A stretch of DNA of 54,413 nucleotides from an uncultured Clostridia bacterium (GTDB lineage Bacteria > Bacillota > Clostridia > Christensenellales > Borkfalkiaceae). Numbering within the stretch: the stretch's first letter is position 1; the number at the start of each line of letters is the position of its first letter. The position numbers and the translations under genes were made by a program. The notes under the pieces were generated by a model. That model searched no databases, was not told the origin of the DNA, and saw only the letters and a list, made by a program, of their open reading frames with translations. This document shows positions 34,265-41,916 of this stretch, piece after piece. The stretch spans positions 1 through 54,413 of the forward strand of contig CATZIC010000002.1 of the NCBI GenBank assembly GCA_958419945.1. The letters are read 5' to 3'.

Positions 34265-34283
34265 GACACAATATGGGTGAAAT

Positions 34284-34781
34284 ATGTTTATAAACTCAAA
34301 ATGCGTATTTGCGGGTTCCTTTGATCCCGTAACAAACGGACATATGCACGTTATCGGCATGGCGGCTATGATGTTCCGGGAAGTTATCGTGGCAATCGGC
34401 GTAAACGAAGAAAAGCATTACTTTTTTAGCTTGGATGAAAGGCTTGAAATGCTTAAAAAGGCGTGCTCGAAATATTCGTCCGTCAAAGTCTATTCCTATG
34501 AAGGTATGACGGCGGACTTTATGCGTGAAGAGGCAGCGGAATATTTCGTCAGGGGAATACGCAACAAAGAAGACGAGGCGTACGAAAAAAAGGTTTTCGA
34601 TAATATTTCGAAGGTCAATCCAGATATACAACTTATGGTGTTTAACTGCCCGAAGGAACTAAGTAAAGTAAGTTCGACCGCCGTAAGAGATGCCATTATA
34701 AACGGTAAACCTTACGAAAAATTTATTCCTTACGAAATCATAGAAACAATAAAAGAATATAGCAAATTAAAAAACAAATAA
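34284..34781 (+). CDS. coaD: Phosphopantetheine adenylyltransferase
   Basis: 165 residues, full length. It makes dephospho-CoA from 4'-phosphopantetheine and ATP. The cytidylyltransferase-like motif GSFDPVTNGH is near the start (T/H-x-G-H box). Further marks are FVRGIRNKEDEAYE and VSSTAVRDAI (the ISSTxxR motif). No strong ribosome site is seen, since the 155-bp upstream gap is largely the composite repeat. Its 3' end overlaps the convergent ylbJ-like gene by 44 nt. Confidence 0.96.
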   Translation: MFINSKCVFAGSFDPVTNGHMHVIGMAAMMFREVIVAIGVNEEKHYFFSLDERLEMLKKACSKYSSVKVYSYEGMTADFMREEAAEYFVRGIRNKEDEAYEKKVFDNISKVNPDIQLMVFNCPKELSKVSSTAVRDAIINGKPYEKFIPYEIIETIKEYSKLKNK

Positions 34782-35712
34782 CCGTGTGCAGTATTTTGGA
34801 AGTAGCGAAAATCCAAATTCTTACGCCGGCTTTTTGAAGGTACGCAAGAGACTGAAACCAAACCGACAGCCCGCCGAAGGATATTATTGCGGAAGAAAGT
34901 GCGCAGGACAGTTCGCCTTTACTGTAAGTTGATAACATCATTGCGCCTTTCGTACATTCGATAAGTCCGGCTGCAGTGCCTTTTGCCAACCCTTCGTCTA
35001 AAAATAGCGACAAAAATTTTTGCAAAGGAAGAAGTAGTTTAAGGTTTTCCGCCATTTCCGAAAAGGTGTAAAATACCGCTACGAAGCCGCCTACTATAAG
35101 CACTGATATAACTGCGGAATAAATTGCTTCATAAAGTATTGCGTCATAGTCCTTATCGTTAAAAAGTGGGGCTATAGGACCGTTATCGGGCAGTTTTCTG
35201 AAAAATACCCCTACAAGCATACTCGATAGTATATGAGAAAGTAGCATAACGTAGCCGTAAGTTTTGTTTCCGTACATACCTATCGCAACTGCGCCGACTA
35301 TGAAAAGGGGCCCGGACGTTGAAGTAAAAGTGCAGTACTTTTCCGCCTGCTCCCGGCTGATTGCTCCGCTTTTATACAGGTCGCTTATTATTTTAGCGCC
35401 TACGGGATAACCCGATAAAATGCTCATTAGCCTAATATATAGGGAAATACCTTGTGCGTTATATAAAAATCTGCTAACCTTTCCGCTTTTTGCTATTTTA
35501 GTGACGCACCCGCTTTTTGTTAAAAGGGCGGTCAAAAAAAAGAAGGGTAAAAGGCTTGGAACTACCGTAGTAGCCCACAGTAAAATCCCTTTATACGTGG
35601 TCTTAATATACACGTCTGAATTTATAATAAATAGGGCTATAAGCCCGATAATAAGCAAAACGGACAGATTTTTACCGTTTAAAATTTTAGTCTTTTTTAA
35701 AATCATTCGCAC
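34738..35712 (-). CDS. ylbJ: YlbJ-like sporulation integral membrane protein
   Basis: 324 residues with about eight membrane segments and the SGYPVGAKI motif typical of the YlbJ/nucleoside-recognition (Gate) group. Other matches are LLPFFFLTALL, CTFTSTSGPLFIVGAVAIGM and FGGLSVWFQSLAYL. In B. subtilis YlbJ is needed in the mother cell for sporulation; its transport role is unresolved. The gene tail overlaps coaD on the other strand. The cytoplasmic loop LPDNGPIAPLFND (about 172-184) is encoded by a TATAG repeat copy, and a weaker match lies in the first membrane helix. Confidence 0.85.
   Translation of the reverse strand: MRMILKKTKILNGKNLSVLLIIGLIALFIINSDVYIKTTYKGILLWATTVVPSLLPFFFLTALLTKSGCVTKIAKSGKVSRFLYNAQGISLYIRLMSILSGYPVGAKIISDLYKSGAISREQAEKYCTFTSTSGPLFIVGAVAIGMYGNKTYGYVMLLSHILSSMLVGVFFRKLPDNGPIAPLFNDKDYDAILYEAIYSAVISVLIVGGFVAVFYTFSEMAENLKLLLPLQKFLSLFLDEGLAKGTAAGLIECTKGAMMLSTYSKGELSCALSSAIISFGGLSVWFQSLAYLQKAGVRIWIFATSKILHTVICFLICYILLLFL
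35161..35189 (-). repeat. TATAG repeat inside the ylbJ-like gene
   Basis: AAAAAGTGGGGCTATAGGAC followed by CGTTATCGG. Relative to the gene it is in direct orientation and is read DNGPIAPLF, the same frame as cinA (DNGLIEAL). Confidence 0.7.
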
Positions 35713-35784
35713 CGAAATTCAAAAACCGTACGGTAAAATATATTACGATTTACTTGTAATCATAACCATTATAGCAGGGAAATT

Positions 35785-37095
35785 ATGGAAGATATTTTTG
35801 ATATGTTAAATTACAAATCCACCCGTGAACCGCTAGCCGAGCGCATGCGTCCAAATACGCTTGGGGAATTTTTAGGGCAAAATCACATTGCCGAAGAAGG
35901 TTCGCTGCTTCGACGGGCAATAAAACTCGATAACCTCGGCAGTTGCATATTCTGGGGGCCGCCGGGTTCGGGTAAAACCACGCTTGCAAACATTATAGCA
36001 AACTCCACAGACGGCAAGTTCGTTAAGTTAAATGCGGTTTCAAGCGGTGTTGCGGACGTTAAAAAGGTGGTAGAGGATGCAAAAAACCTTTCCAAAATGT
36101 ACGGTAAAAAGACATATCTTTTTTTGGACGAATGTCATAGGTTTAACAAGACCCAATCGGACTCCTTGCTTCCTTATATCGAGGATGGTACCATTATTTT
36201 TATAGGTTCCACTACGGAAAATCCTTACGCCTCGATGACCCCCGCTATCGTGTCGAGATGCAGGGTGTTCGAACTTAAAGCACTATCCGACGAAATTATA
36301 GAAAAAGCCCTCTATAGGGCGATTAACGACAAAAAAAGAGGGTTTCCTAACCTCGAAATTTCCGTTGACGAGGACGCCGTAAAGCACATTGCGGTTATGG
36401 CTTCCGGTGATATGCGTATTGCCTATAACGCCTTGGAAATGGCGGTTTTAACCACTCCGCCGGACGCTGACGGATCGGTACACGTAACCTTAAAAGACGC
36501 CGAACAGTCCATTCAAAAAAAGTCCCTTTCCTATGACGAGGACATGTTTTACGACCTTTTAAGCGCATTTTGTAAAAGTTTGCGCGGTTCCTGTTCGGAT
36601 GCGGCGCTATACTATGCGCAAAGGCTTATTAAAGGCGGCTGTGATCCGTTGATTGTTGCCCGCCGTGTAATCGCGCATGCCGCGGAGGACGTTGGTATGG
36701 CGGACCCGCAAGCCCTCGTTATAGCGGTAAGCGCTTTGACCGCACTTAAAAATATGGGCTATCCCGAAGGCATGCTGCCCCTTTCCGAGGCTATAATCTA
36801 CGTTTGCGAGGCGGAAAAATCAAATTCCGTGGTAGTTGCAATGAGCGCTGCCGGAGAGGACGCCGAAAAGGTAAAAGACGACTTTGTGCCCACGAACCTA
36901 CGCAACACGCCGTATATGTCAAAGGAACAGTTAAAAACCAAAAAGCCCTACCTTTATCCGCACGACTACGGCGGTTACGTTAAACAGCAGTATATGCCGG
37001 ATAGGCTTGTCGGTAAAAAGTATTACTTCCCAAAAGATAACGGCTACGAAAAAACCGTTAAACAGATCCGCAAAAAGAAGGGAATAGAGGATTAA
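35785..37095 (+). CDS. rarA: Replication-associated recombination protein A (AAA ATPase)
   Basis: 436 residues, normal length for the MgsA/RarA family, which acts at stalled replication forks. Evidence: RMRPNTLGEFLGQNHI, Walker A GPPGSGKTT, Walker B LFLDECHRFNK, the sensor STTENP and the C-terminal tetramerisation domain with the DDFVPTNLRNTPY and PYLYPHDYGGYVKQQY signatures. Divergent from the ylbJ-like gene across 72 bp. A terminator follows at 37141. Confidence 0.95.
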   Translation: MEDIFDMLNYKSTREPLAERMRPNTLGEFLGQNHIAEEGSLLRRAIKLDNLGSCIFWGPPGSGKTTLANIIANSTDGKFVKLNAVSSGVADVKKVVEDAKNLSKMYGKKTYLFLDECHRFNKTQSDSLLPYIEDGTIIFIGSTTENPYASMTPAIVSRCRVFELKALSDEIIEKALYRAINDKKRGFPNLEISVDEDAVKHIAVMASGDMRIAYNALEMAVLTTPPDADGSVHVTLKDAEQSIQKKSLSYDEDMFYDLLSAFCKSLRGSCSDAALYYAQRLIKGGCDPLIVARRVIAHAAEDVGMADPQALVIAVSALTALKNMGYPEGMLPLSEAIIYVCEAEKSNSVVVAMSAAGEDAEKVKDDFVPTNLRNTPYMSKEQLKTKKPYLYPHDYGGYVKQQYMPDRLVGKKYYFPKDNGYEKTVKQIRKKKGIED

Positions 37096-37140
37096 CAAGC
37101 CCCCGATACCTTTTCAGATATAACTTTATATAAAATTTAT

Positions 37141-37168
37141 GCCGATTGCGTTTAGCGGTCGGCTTTTT
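37141..37168 (+). terminator. rarA terminator
   Basis: GCCGATTGC (37141-37149) pairs with GCGGTCGGC (37155-37163), including two G-T pairs. Five T residues follow. Confidence 0.75.
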
Positions 37169-37366
37169 AATATAATCATATTATTGTCGCGCAAAAGGGA
37201 CTTTCCCTTTGTATCTATCCGCTTCCCAAATAACACAAAATGTATAAAATAGTATGAAAATATGCAAATCGTATTCAAAAGTTTATTCAAAAAGGCTGAA
37301 TTTTTGCATAAACTGAATAATTTCGAGGAAATATCCAAAAAATTTTCAAAAACGGCGTAAAATCCG

Positions 37367-37395
37367 TTGACATGAAAAATCATTTGTTATATGAT
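37367..37395 (+). promoter_or_regulatory. Promoter of the amino-acid ABC operon
   Basis: TTGACA (37367-37372), 17-bp spacer, TATGAT (37390-37395), about 50 bp before the start codon. Confidence 0.75.
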
Positions 37396-37445
37396 AAGCA
37401 GGCAATCAAGCGAAAATAATTTTTTACAAAAAGGAAGATACAAAA

Positions 37446-38312
37446 ATGAAAAAACTTTTAACAGCTGTTTTAGCACTTATAGTCGTTTTTGCTTTTTGTG
37501 CTTGCGGTCAAAACCAGGCAAGTAAAGTAAAAATGATAGACATCAAACTCTCTTCTGAAGAGTACGCAGTTGCCGTAAAGACCGGCGATACCGAGCTACT
37601 AAGCACCGTTAACACGGTAATCGAAACCAACAAAGCCGCAATCGACGCTCTTATCGACGGATATACCGAAGATACTCAAACCGTTACCGAAGGCGTAGTT
37701 GCTTATAGCGAAGGCATGAGTTCCGAAGAATATCTCGTAATGGCAACCGATGCTCCGTTTGCTCCTTGGGAATACACCGTAGGCGATAAATTCGGCGGTA
37801 TCGATATCGAAATCGGCAAAATGATCGCTACGGCACTTGGCAAAACCCTTGCAGTAAAGCAAACCTCTTTTGACGCTATTTGTATGACGGTTTCGCAGGG
37901 AAATGCCGATATCGGCCTTGCAGGACTTACGGTTACACCCGCTCGTCAAAAAGTAGTTACTTTCTCCACTCCTTACTATAGTGAAGCTTATCAGGTACTC
38001 GTTGTTAAAGAAAACGACACCACTTTCGACGGCTGCACCACTACAGAAGATGTTGTAAACAAACTTAAGAGTTTGGAAAAGGGCACCAAGGTCGGTTCAC
38101 AGACAGGTACCACTGGTGCGAAATACATAAGCGGCGACATGGAAGACGCTGACGGTTTCGGATTTGAAGGATTTGCTAACCTTACACTCAAGACCTACTC
38201 AACCCACGCAGACGCCGTAAGGGATATGAGCAACGGTTCCATTTCCATTTGTGTCGTTGATAACCTCGTTGCAGCTCAGGTAGTTGCTCAAATCAATGCC
38301 GCTATAAAGTAA
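37446..38312 (+). CDS. Amino-acid ABC transporter substrate-binding lipoprotein
   Basis: 288 residues. A signal peptide ends in a lipobox-like FCAC with the acylated Cys at about residue 20. Family 3 solute-binding domain: LVMATDAPFAPWEYTVGDKF, VKQTSFDAICMTVSQGNADI, GLTVTPARQKVVTFSTPYY and VGSQTGTTG. An extra N-terminal segment (about 30-85) beginning MIDIKLSSEEYAVAVKTGD resembles the usual C-terminal end of such proteins (EEYAIAVKKGD-type). This gives a rearranged layout that I recall from other clostridial binding proteins. First gene of a three-gene transporter for a polar amino acid such as glutamine or cystine; the substrate is not readable. Confidence 0.9.
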   Translation: MKKLLTAVLALIVVFAFCACGQNQASKVKMIDIKLSSEEYAVAVKTGDTELLSTVNTVIETNKAAIDALIDGYTEDTQTVTEGVVAYSEGMSSEEYLVMATDAPFAPWEYTVGDKFGGIDIEIGKMIATALGKTLAVKQTSFDAICMTVSQGNADIGLAGLTVTPARQKVVTFSTPYYSEAYQVLVVKENDTTFDGCTTTEDVVNKLKSLEKGTKVGSQTGTTGAKYISGDMEDADGFGFEGFANLTLKTYSTHADAVRDMSNGSISICVVDNLVAAQVVAQINAAIK

Positions 38313-38319
38313 GATTATA

Positions 38320-39027
38320 ATGAATATAAATTGGCAAGTACTGTGGGATAAGTTTTGTCTTCAGGTATTTACCCTTGACGGATACAAAACCATTCTCACA
38401 GGTCTTCAAAATACGCTTATAATCGCCTTAATTGGCTTCATAATCGGGCTTTTGTTAGGTTCGGTAATTGCGGTAATTCAATTACTACCGAGCAACAAAG
38501 TTACGAAAATCTTAAATGCCGTCGCTAAGTTTTACGTCGGCATTTTTCGAGGTACTCCGATCGTTGTTCAACTGCTCGTCGGTTGGTACGTAATAAAGCC
38601 CATAATGGGTATTGCGGACGCCAGCGCCGTAGCCTGGGGCACCGTTATATTCGGTCTTAACTCCTCGGCATACACTTCTGAAATAATTCGTGGCGGTATC
38701 TTATCCGTGGAAAAAGGACAGATGGAGGCAGGCAGAAGTCTTGGTCTTCCGTACGCTGCGACTATGCTGAGAATCGTCATTCCTCAAGCGCTAAAAAATT
38801 CCATACCTGCAATCGGAAACGAACTTATTAGCTTGGTTAAAGAGACCAGCGTAGCAGGTTTTATAAGCGTCGTAGACCTTCAAGTCGCTTTTAAACAACA
38901 GGATACGCTATACAATCCGATCATCTGCTATCTTGCGCTTGCGCTTGTTTATATACTCCTTGTAGTGCTGTTTACAATGATCATAAAACTTATCGAAAGG
39001 AGGATGCGTGTAAGTGATAAACGTTAA
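38320..39027 (+). CDS. Polar amino-acid ABC transporter permease
   Basis: 235 residues, HisMQ/GlnP family. About five membrane segments, with FRGTPIVVQLLVGWYV in the middle and the EAA loop EAGRSLGLPYAATMLRIVIP, which contacts the ATPase. It starts 7 nt after the binding-protein stop and overlaps the ATPase gene by 14 nt. A single permease gene implies a homodimer. Confidence 0.93.
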   Translation: MNINWQVLWDKFCLQVFTLDGYKTILTGLQNTLIIALIGFIIGLLLGSVIAVIQLLPSNKVTKILNAVAKFYVGIFRGTPIVVQLLVGWYVIKPIMGIADASAVAWGTVIFGLNSSAYTSEIIRGGILSVEKGQMEAGRSLGLPYAATMLRIVIPQALKNSIPAIGNELISLVKETSVAGFISVVDLQVAFKQQDTLYNPIICYLALALVYILLVVLFTMIIKLIERRMRVSDKR

Positions 39028-39934
39028 CAATATTTACAAAAAGTTCGGTAATTTAAGCGTTTTAAACGGCGTTTCCTGCACTATCGAAAAGGGTGAAAAG
39101 GTTGTAATCATAGGCCCGTCCGGCGGCGGAAAGTCAACCCTATTAAGGTGTATGAACCTTTTGGAAACACCGACTTACGGCGAAGTTTGGCTTGACGCGG
39201 GCTTGCTTACCCTAATCGACCCGTACTTACATAAGGACGTGATTATTTTAAGCAACACATTTAACAAAATGTTTGCGGAAAGATATAAAGAGGGGAGCGA
39301 TAAAGAGGCCTTGACCGACAGCATAGTTGCCGAGATAAAAGAAAAAGACCTTTTAAAGGAACACGGTGAAGGTGCAAAATATCGTAACGCCATTAAAAAG
39401 CTTTACAAGGAAAATGCCGTAAACATAAACGAAGCCCGTGCGAAAATGGGCATGGTGTTTCAGCATTTCAACCTGTTTAACAACATGAAAGTCATAGACA
39501 ATATGATTTTCGCACCCGTAAAACTTAAAAAACTTACCAAAGAAGAGGCTATTGAAAAGGCCCGTGGGCTTTTGGCAAGGGTAGGGCTTTCGGATAAAGA
39601 GAATGCGTATCCGTCAACCCTTTCCGGCGGACAAAAACAAAGGATTGCTATAGTTCGTGCGCTTATGATGAACCCCGAAGTTATTTTGTTTGACGAGCCT
39701 ACAAGCGCTTTAGACCCCGAAATGGTAGGGGAAGTTTTGTCCGTTATGAAGGACTTAGCCGACGAAGGCATGACGATGGTCGTCGTTACTCACGAAATGG
39801 GTTTTGCCAAAGAGGTTGCCACCCGTGTAATCTTTATGGACGAAGGCAAAATCAAAGAGGAAAGCGCCCCCGAAGAGTTTTTCAATAACCCCCAACATCC
39901 ACGTCTTAAAGAGTTCTTGTCAAAAGTTTTATAA
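39014..39934 (+). CDS. Amino-acid ABC transporter ATP-binding protein with a long insertion
   Basis: 306 residues from a GTG start that overlaps the permease gene. Walker A GPSGGGKST (34-42), Q-loop MGMVFQHFNLF with Gln150, signature LSGGQKQR, Walker B VILFDEPTSALD and switch His in VVTHEMGF are intact. GlnQ-type proteins are about 240 residues. Here roughly 65 extra, mostly helical and charged residues lie between the first beta-sheet and the Q-loop (about 65-140; DPYLHKDVIILSNTFNKMF onward). I recall similar insertions in clostridial GlnQ-like proteins. AGGAGG lies 9 nt upstream. Confidence 0.92.
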   Translation: MINVNNIYKKFGNLSVLNGVSCTIEKGEKVVIIGPSGGGKSTLLRCMNLLETPTYGEVWLDAGLLTLIDPYLHKDVIILSNTFNKMFAERYKEGSDKEALTDSIVAEIKEKDLLKEHGEGAKYRNAIKKLYKENAVNINEARAKMGMVFQHFNLFNNMKVIDNMIFAPVKLKKLTKEEAIEKARGLLARVGLSDKENAYPSTLSGGQKQRIAIVRALMMNPEVILFDEPTSALDPEMVGEVLSVMKDLADEGMTMVVVTHEMGFAKEVATRVIFMDEGKIKEESAPEEFFNNPQHPRLKEFLSKVL

Positions 39935-39949
39935 AATCATAAAAAGTGG

Positions 39950-40037
39950 CGATAAAAGACTTATAGGCTGACTTTTGACAATTATTTTGCCTTGGCGTCC
40001 GGATTGCCACGGAGCTTGCGCTCCTCGCAATGACGGC
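39950..40037 (-). repeat. Composite repeat element, copy B (inverted)
   Basis: On the minus strand the TCATTGCGAGG module comes first: CCGTCATTGCGAGG from 40037, then GTGGCAATCC ending at 40001. A 24-bp spacer follows, then the TATAG module (39976-39950, AAAAGTCAGCCTATAAGTCT then TTTATCG). Module order, orientation, spacer length and total length equal copy A at 34177-34264. Confidence 0.8.
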
Positions 40038-40068
40038 GGGGTAGTGAATTGCTTTACCACTTTTTATA

Positions 40069-40106
40069 AAAACTCCCGTCTTTTCAATCGTAAAGACGGG
40101 AGTTTT
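40069..40106. terminator. Bidirectional terminator between the ABC operon and surE
   Basis: AAAACTCCCGTCTTT (40069-40083) pairs perfectly with AAAGACGGGAGTTTT (40092-40106). Both arms end in T-runs on their own strand. Confidence 0.85.
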
Positions 40107-40150
40107 ACAAAAGTTTGGGAAATTTGACAAAAAAACGCAAAAACCCTTAA

Positions 40151-40180
40151 AAATCGACCTATAGAGGCACTTTTTAAAGA
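40151..40180 (+). repeat. TATAG dispersed repeat
   Basis: AAATCGACCTATAGAGGCAC followed by TTTTTAAAGA. It has the GAGGCAC right arm of the cinA and cysE copies and the CTTTTTAAAGAAT extension of the copy at 45538. It abuts the surE terminator. Confidence 0.75.
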
Positions 40181-40209
40181 ATCCCTGCCACAATAACCGC
40201 GGCAGGGAT
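40181..40209 (-). terminator. surE terminator
   Basis: ATCCCTGCC (40181-40189) pairs with GGCAGGGAT (40201-40209). On the minus strand it is followed by TCTTT. Confidence 0.7.
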
Positions 40210-40219
40210 ATTTTTAAGT

Positions 40220-40945
40220 CTATTTATCATTAAGCGGTAAAAGTTTTTTGTAAACGGAAAGTTCGGTCCTGTCAATAGTCAGGGGGGTAATTGAAATATA
40301 TCCGTGCATTGTTGCGTCAACGTCTACGCTAAGGTCGTCGCCGTGGTGGGAAACGAAATCGGTGGTCTGGTAATACTCTCCGTTTTCCGCAATTTCAAAC
40401 CTTTCCTTATAGTAAAAACCTGCCTTTCTCGTTATCTTAATGCCTTTGGGGTCCAACGGAATATTGACGTTATACACGTCGTTACAGTCTAAAAGCCTGT
40501 TATCCATTATGTAATCGAAAACCCATTCAAGGTTTTCCCTCGCACTGTCAAAGGTTGTGTAGTTTGTGGAAAAGGCGATAGCTTTATATCCTCTCGCGAC
40601 CGCTTCGAAAGCGGCGGCAGCCGTACCCGAATACAAAATGTCGTTACCCAAGTTGTAACCACGGTTTATGCCCGTAAGTACCAAATCGAATTTTGTGTCA
40701 AGACAAAGGGTTGCAAACCTTGCGCAGTCCGCCGGTGTGGAGTCCACTGCGTAGGCCTCTATTCCTTCCATAAAGTCGTACTTTTGTATCTTAATCGTAT
40801 TGCGATATTCTATTGACTGACTTTTTCCGCTTTGTTCTTTTAAAGGGGCAACCACGGTAACGTCGCCGATGGTTTTTGCAAACGAAGCAAGCACCTTAAT
40901 GCCTTCAGCCTCTATGCCGTCGTCGTTAGTTATAAGTATTTTCAT
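40220..40945 (-). CDS. surE: 5'/3'-nucleotidase SurE
   Basis: 241 residues from the ATG at 40945, which overlaps the upstream stop as ATGA; an alternative ATG is 6 nt earlier. SurE is a metal-dependent nucleotidase acting on nucleoside monophosphates. Evidence: MKILITNDDG with the metal-binding Asp pair, VVAPLKEQSGKSQSIEY, DSTPADCA, LVLTGINRGYNLGNDILYSG (the GxNxGxN and YSGTVGAA-type site). Last gene of an operon with two DHH phosphoesterases. Confidence 0.95.
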   Translation of the reverse strand: MKILITNDDGIEAEGIKVLASFAKTIGDVTVVAPLKEQSGKSQSIEYRNTIKIQKYDFMEGIEAYAVDSTPADCARFATLCLDTKFDLVLTGINRGYNLGNDILYSGTAAAAFEAVARGYKAIAFSTNYTTFDSARENLEWVFDYIMDNRLLDCNDVYNVNIPLDPKGIKITRKAGFYYKERFEIAENGEYYQTTDFVSHHGDDLSVDVDATMHGYISITPLTIDRTELSVYKKLLPLNDK

Positions 40946-41916
40946 AGCCATCCGGTGTTAGTTTCCTTGTATTCTTTAAGTTGAGCGTCGGCGTCCTTTA
41001 AAAGGGAGTTAAATTCCTCTTTATCGTAAACGTAAGCGCCTGCGGCACACTCGTGTCCACCGCCGTGGTATTTTTCACCGAGCTTGTTTATGGTGGTAAA
41101 CCTCGAACGCAGCCTTACCCTTGTGGAGCCGTCGGGAAGTTCTATAAACGCAATCCATATAAGGCTTCCTTTAATGGAATCCATAAGGCCTACGACGGCG
41201 CTTGCATCCTCGTGAGAAAGATTGAATTTTTTCTGCATTTCACGGCTTACGTAAAGATAGGCGACACCGTTTTCCGTAATCTGAATGTTTTCGGTTATGC
41301 GTGCGTTGAATTTCAGGCTGTCAAAGCTTTCAAGATAAAGGTTTGCAAACAGGGTTTCGGTGTCCACGCCGAACTCTAAAAGCTGAGCCGCATTACGAAG
41401 TGATTCCGCAGAAACCTCTCTGAATCTGAATCTTCCGCTGTCTGTAACCATACCCGTATAAAGATAGGTCGCCGCTTCTTTATCCATTTTTAATTGGTCT
41501 TTAAAGGTTCTGTAAAAATCAACTATCATCTCGCAGGAGGAAGACCGATAGTCTTCCACCCAGGAAATATCGCCGTAGGGGGCAACGTCGATATGGTGGT
41601 CGATTTTGATAAGTTCCTTGCAAAGTTTCATTTTCTTGTTAGAAAATCTTTCTTCCGTACCGGTGTCAACCACTATACCCAAAGCGGTTTTGTAGTAGTC
41701 TTCGGAAACGGGAGCGTCTTCGCCGCCCATGAAAGCAAGGTATTCGGAATAGTCTTCGTTTAAAAGTAAAATTTCCTTTTCTGGGAAGGAAAGCTTCAAA
41801 ATGCGTTGTAAGCCCTTGGTGGAACCGAGTGCGTCTCCGTCGGGGCGGTAGTGGCGCGCGATAATGATACGGTCGTATGATTTGATTTTGTCTAAAATAG
41901 CCTGTTTTACGCTCAT
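40942..41916 (-). CDS. DHH-family phosphoesterase (NrnA-like), paralogue 1
   Basis: 324 residues. Bacterial NrnA-type proteins degrade short oligoribonucleotides and 3'-phosphoadenosine-5'-phosphate, or c-di-NMP products. Metal-site motifs are RHYRPDGDALGS (DHH motif I), VVDTGTEERF and the DHH signature KIDHHIDV. The DHHA1 domain ends GGGHECAAGAYVY. It shares clear similarity with the next gene upstream (RHYNPDGDAVGS), and the two overlap by 4 nt, so a tandem duplication is likely. Confidence 0.9.
   Translation of the reverse strand: MSVKQAILDKIKSYDRIIIARHYRPDGDALGSTKGLQRILKLSFPEKEILLLNEDYSEYLAFMGGEDAPVSEDYYKTALGIVVDTGTEERFSNKKMKLCKELIKIDHHIDVAPYGDISWVEDYRSSSCEMIVDFYRTFKDQLKMDKEAATYLYTGMVTDSGRFRFREVSAESLRNAAQLLEFGVDTETLFANLYLESFDSLKFNARITENIQITENGVAYLYVSREMQKKFNLSHEDASAVVGLMDSIKGSLIWIAFIELPDGSTRVRLRSRFTTINKLGEKYHGGGHECAAGAYVYDKEEFNSLLKDADAQLKEYKETNTGWL

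Larger units (their letters stand above)
37096..37445. other. rarA to ABC-transporter gap: terminator and promoter, no gene
   Basis: The 350-bp gap holds the rarA terminator (37141-37168), a small hairpin AAAGGG/CCCTTT (37194-37210), A/T-rich sequence, and the transporter promoter (37367-37395). A minus-strand 85-codon frame is not credible. Confidence 0.7.

Noticed and set aside
35629..35652. Second TATAG-like match in the first membrane helix of the ylbJ-like gene
   Set aside because: The core matches, but the right flank does not. The peptide IIGLIALF is ordinary membrane-helix sequence and similar codons occur in the ftsK helix near 19141.
37126..37383. 85-codon minus-strand ORF in the rarA/ABC gap
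   Set aside because: It has no ribosome site, a composition typical of A/T-rich intergenic DNA, and overlaps the terminator and promoter of the flanking genes.
39906..40193. 95-codon minus-strand ORF between the ABC operon and surE
   Set aside because: It is made of repeats and terminators; its peptide (VIARSASSVAIRT) is the usual translation of TCATTGCGAGG-type repeats.
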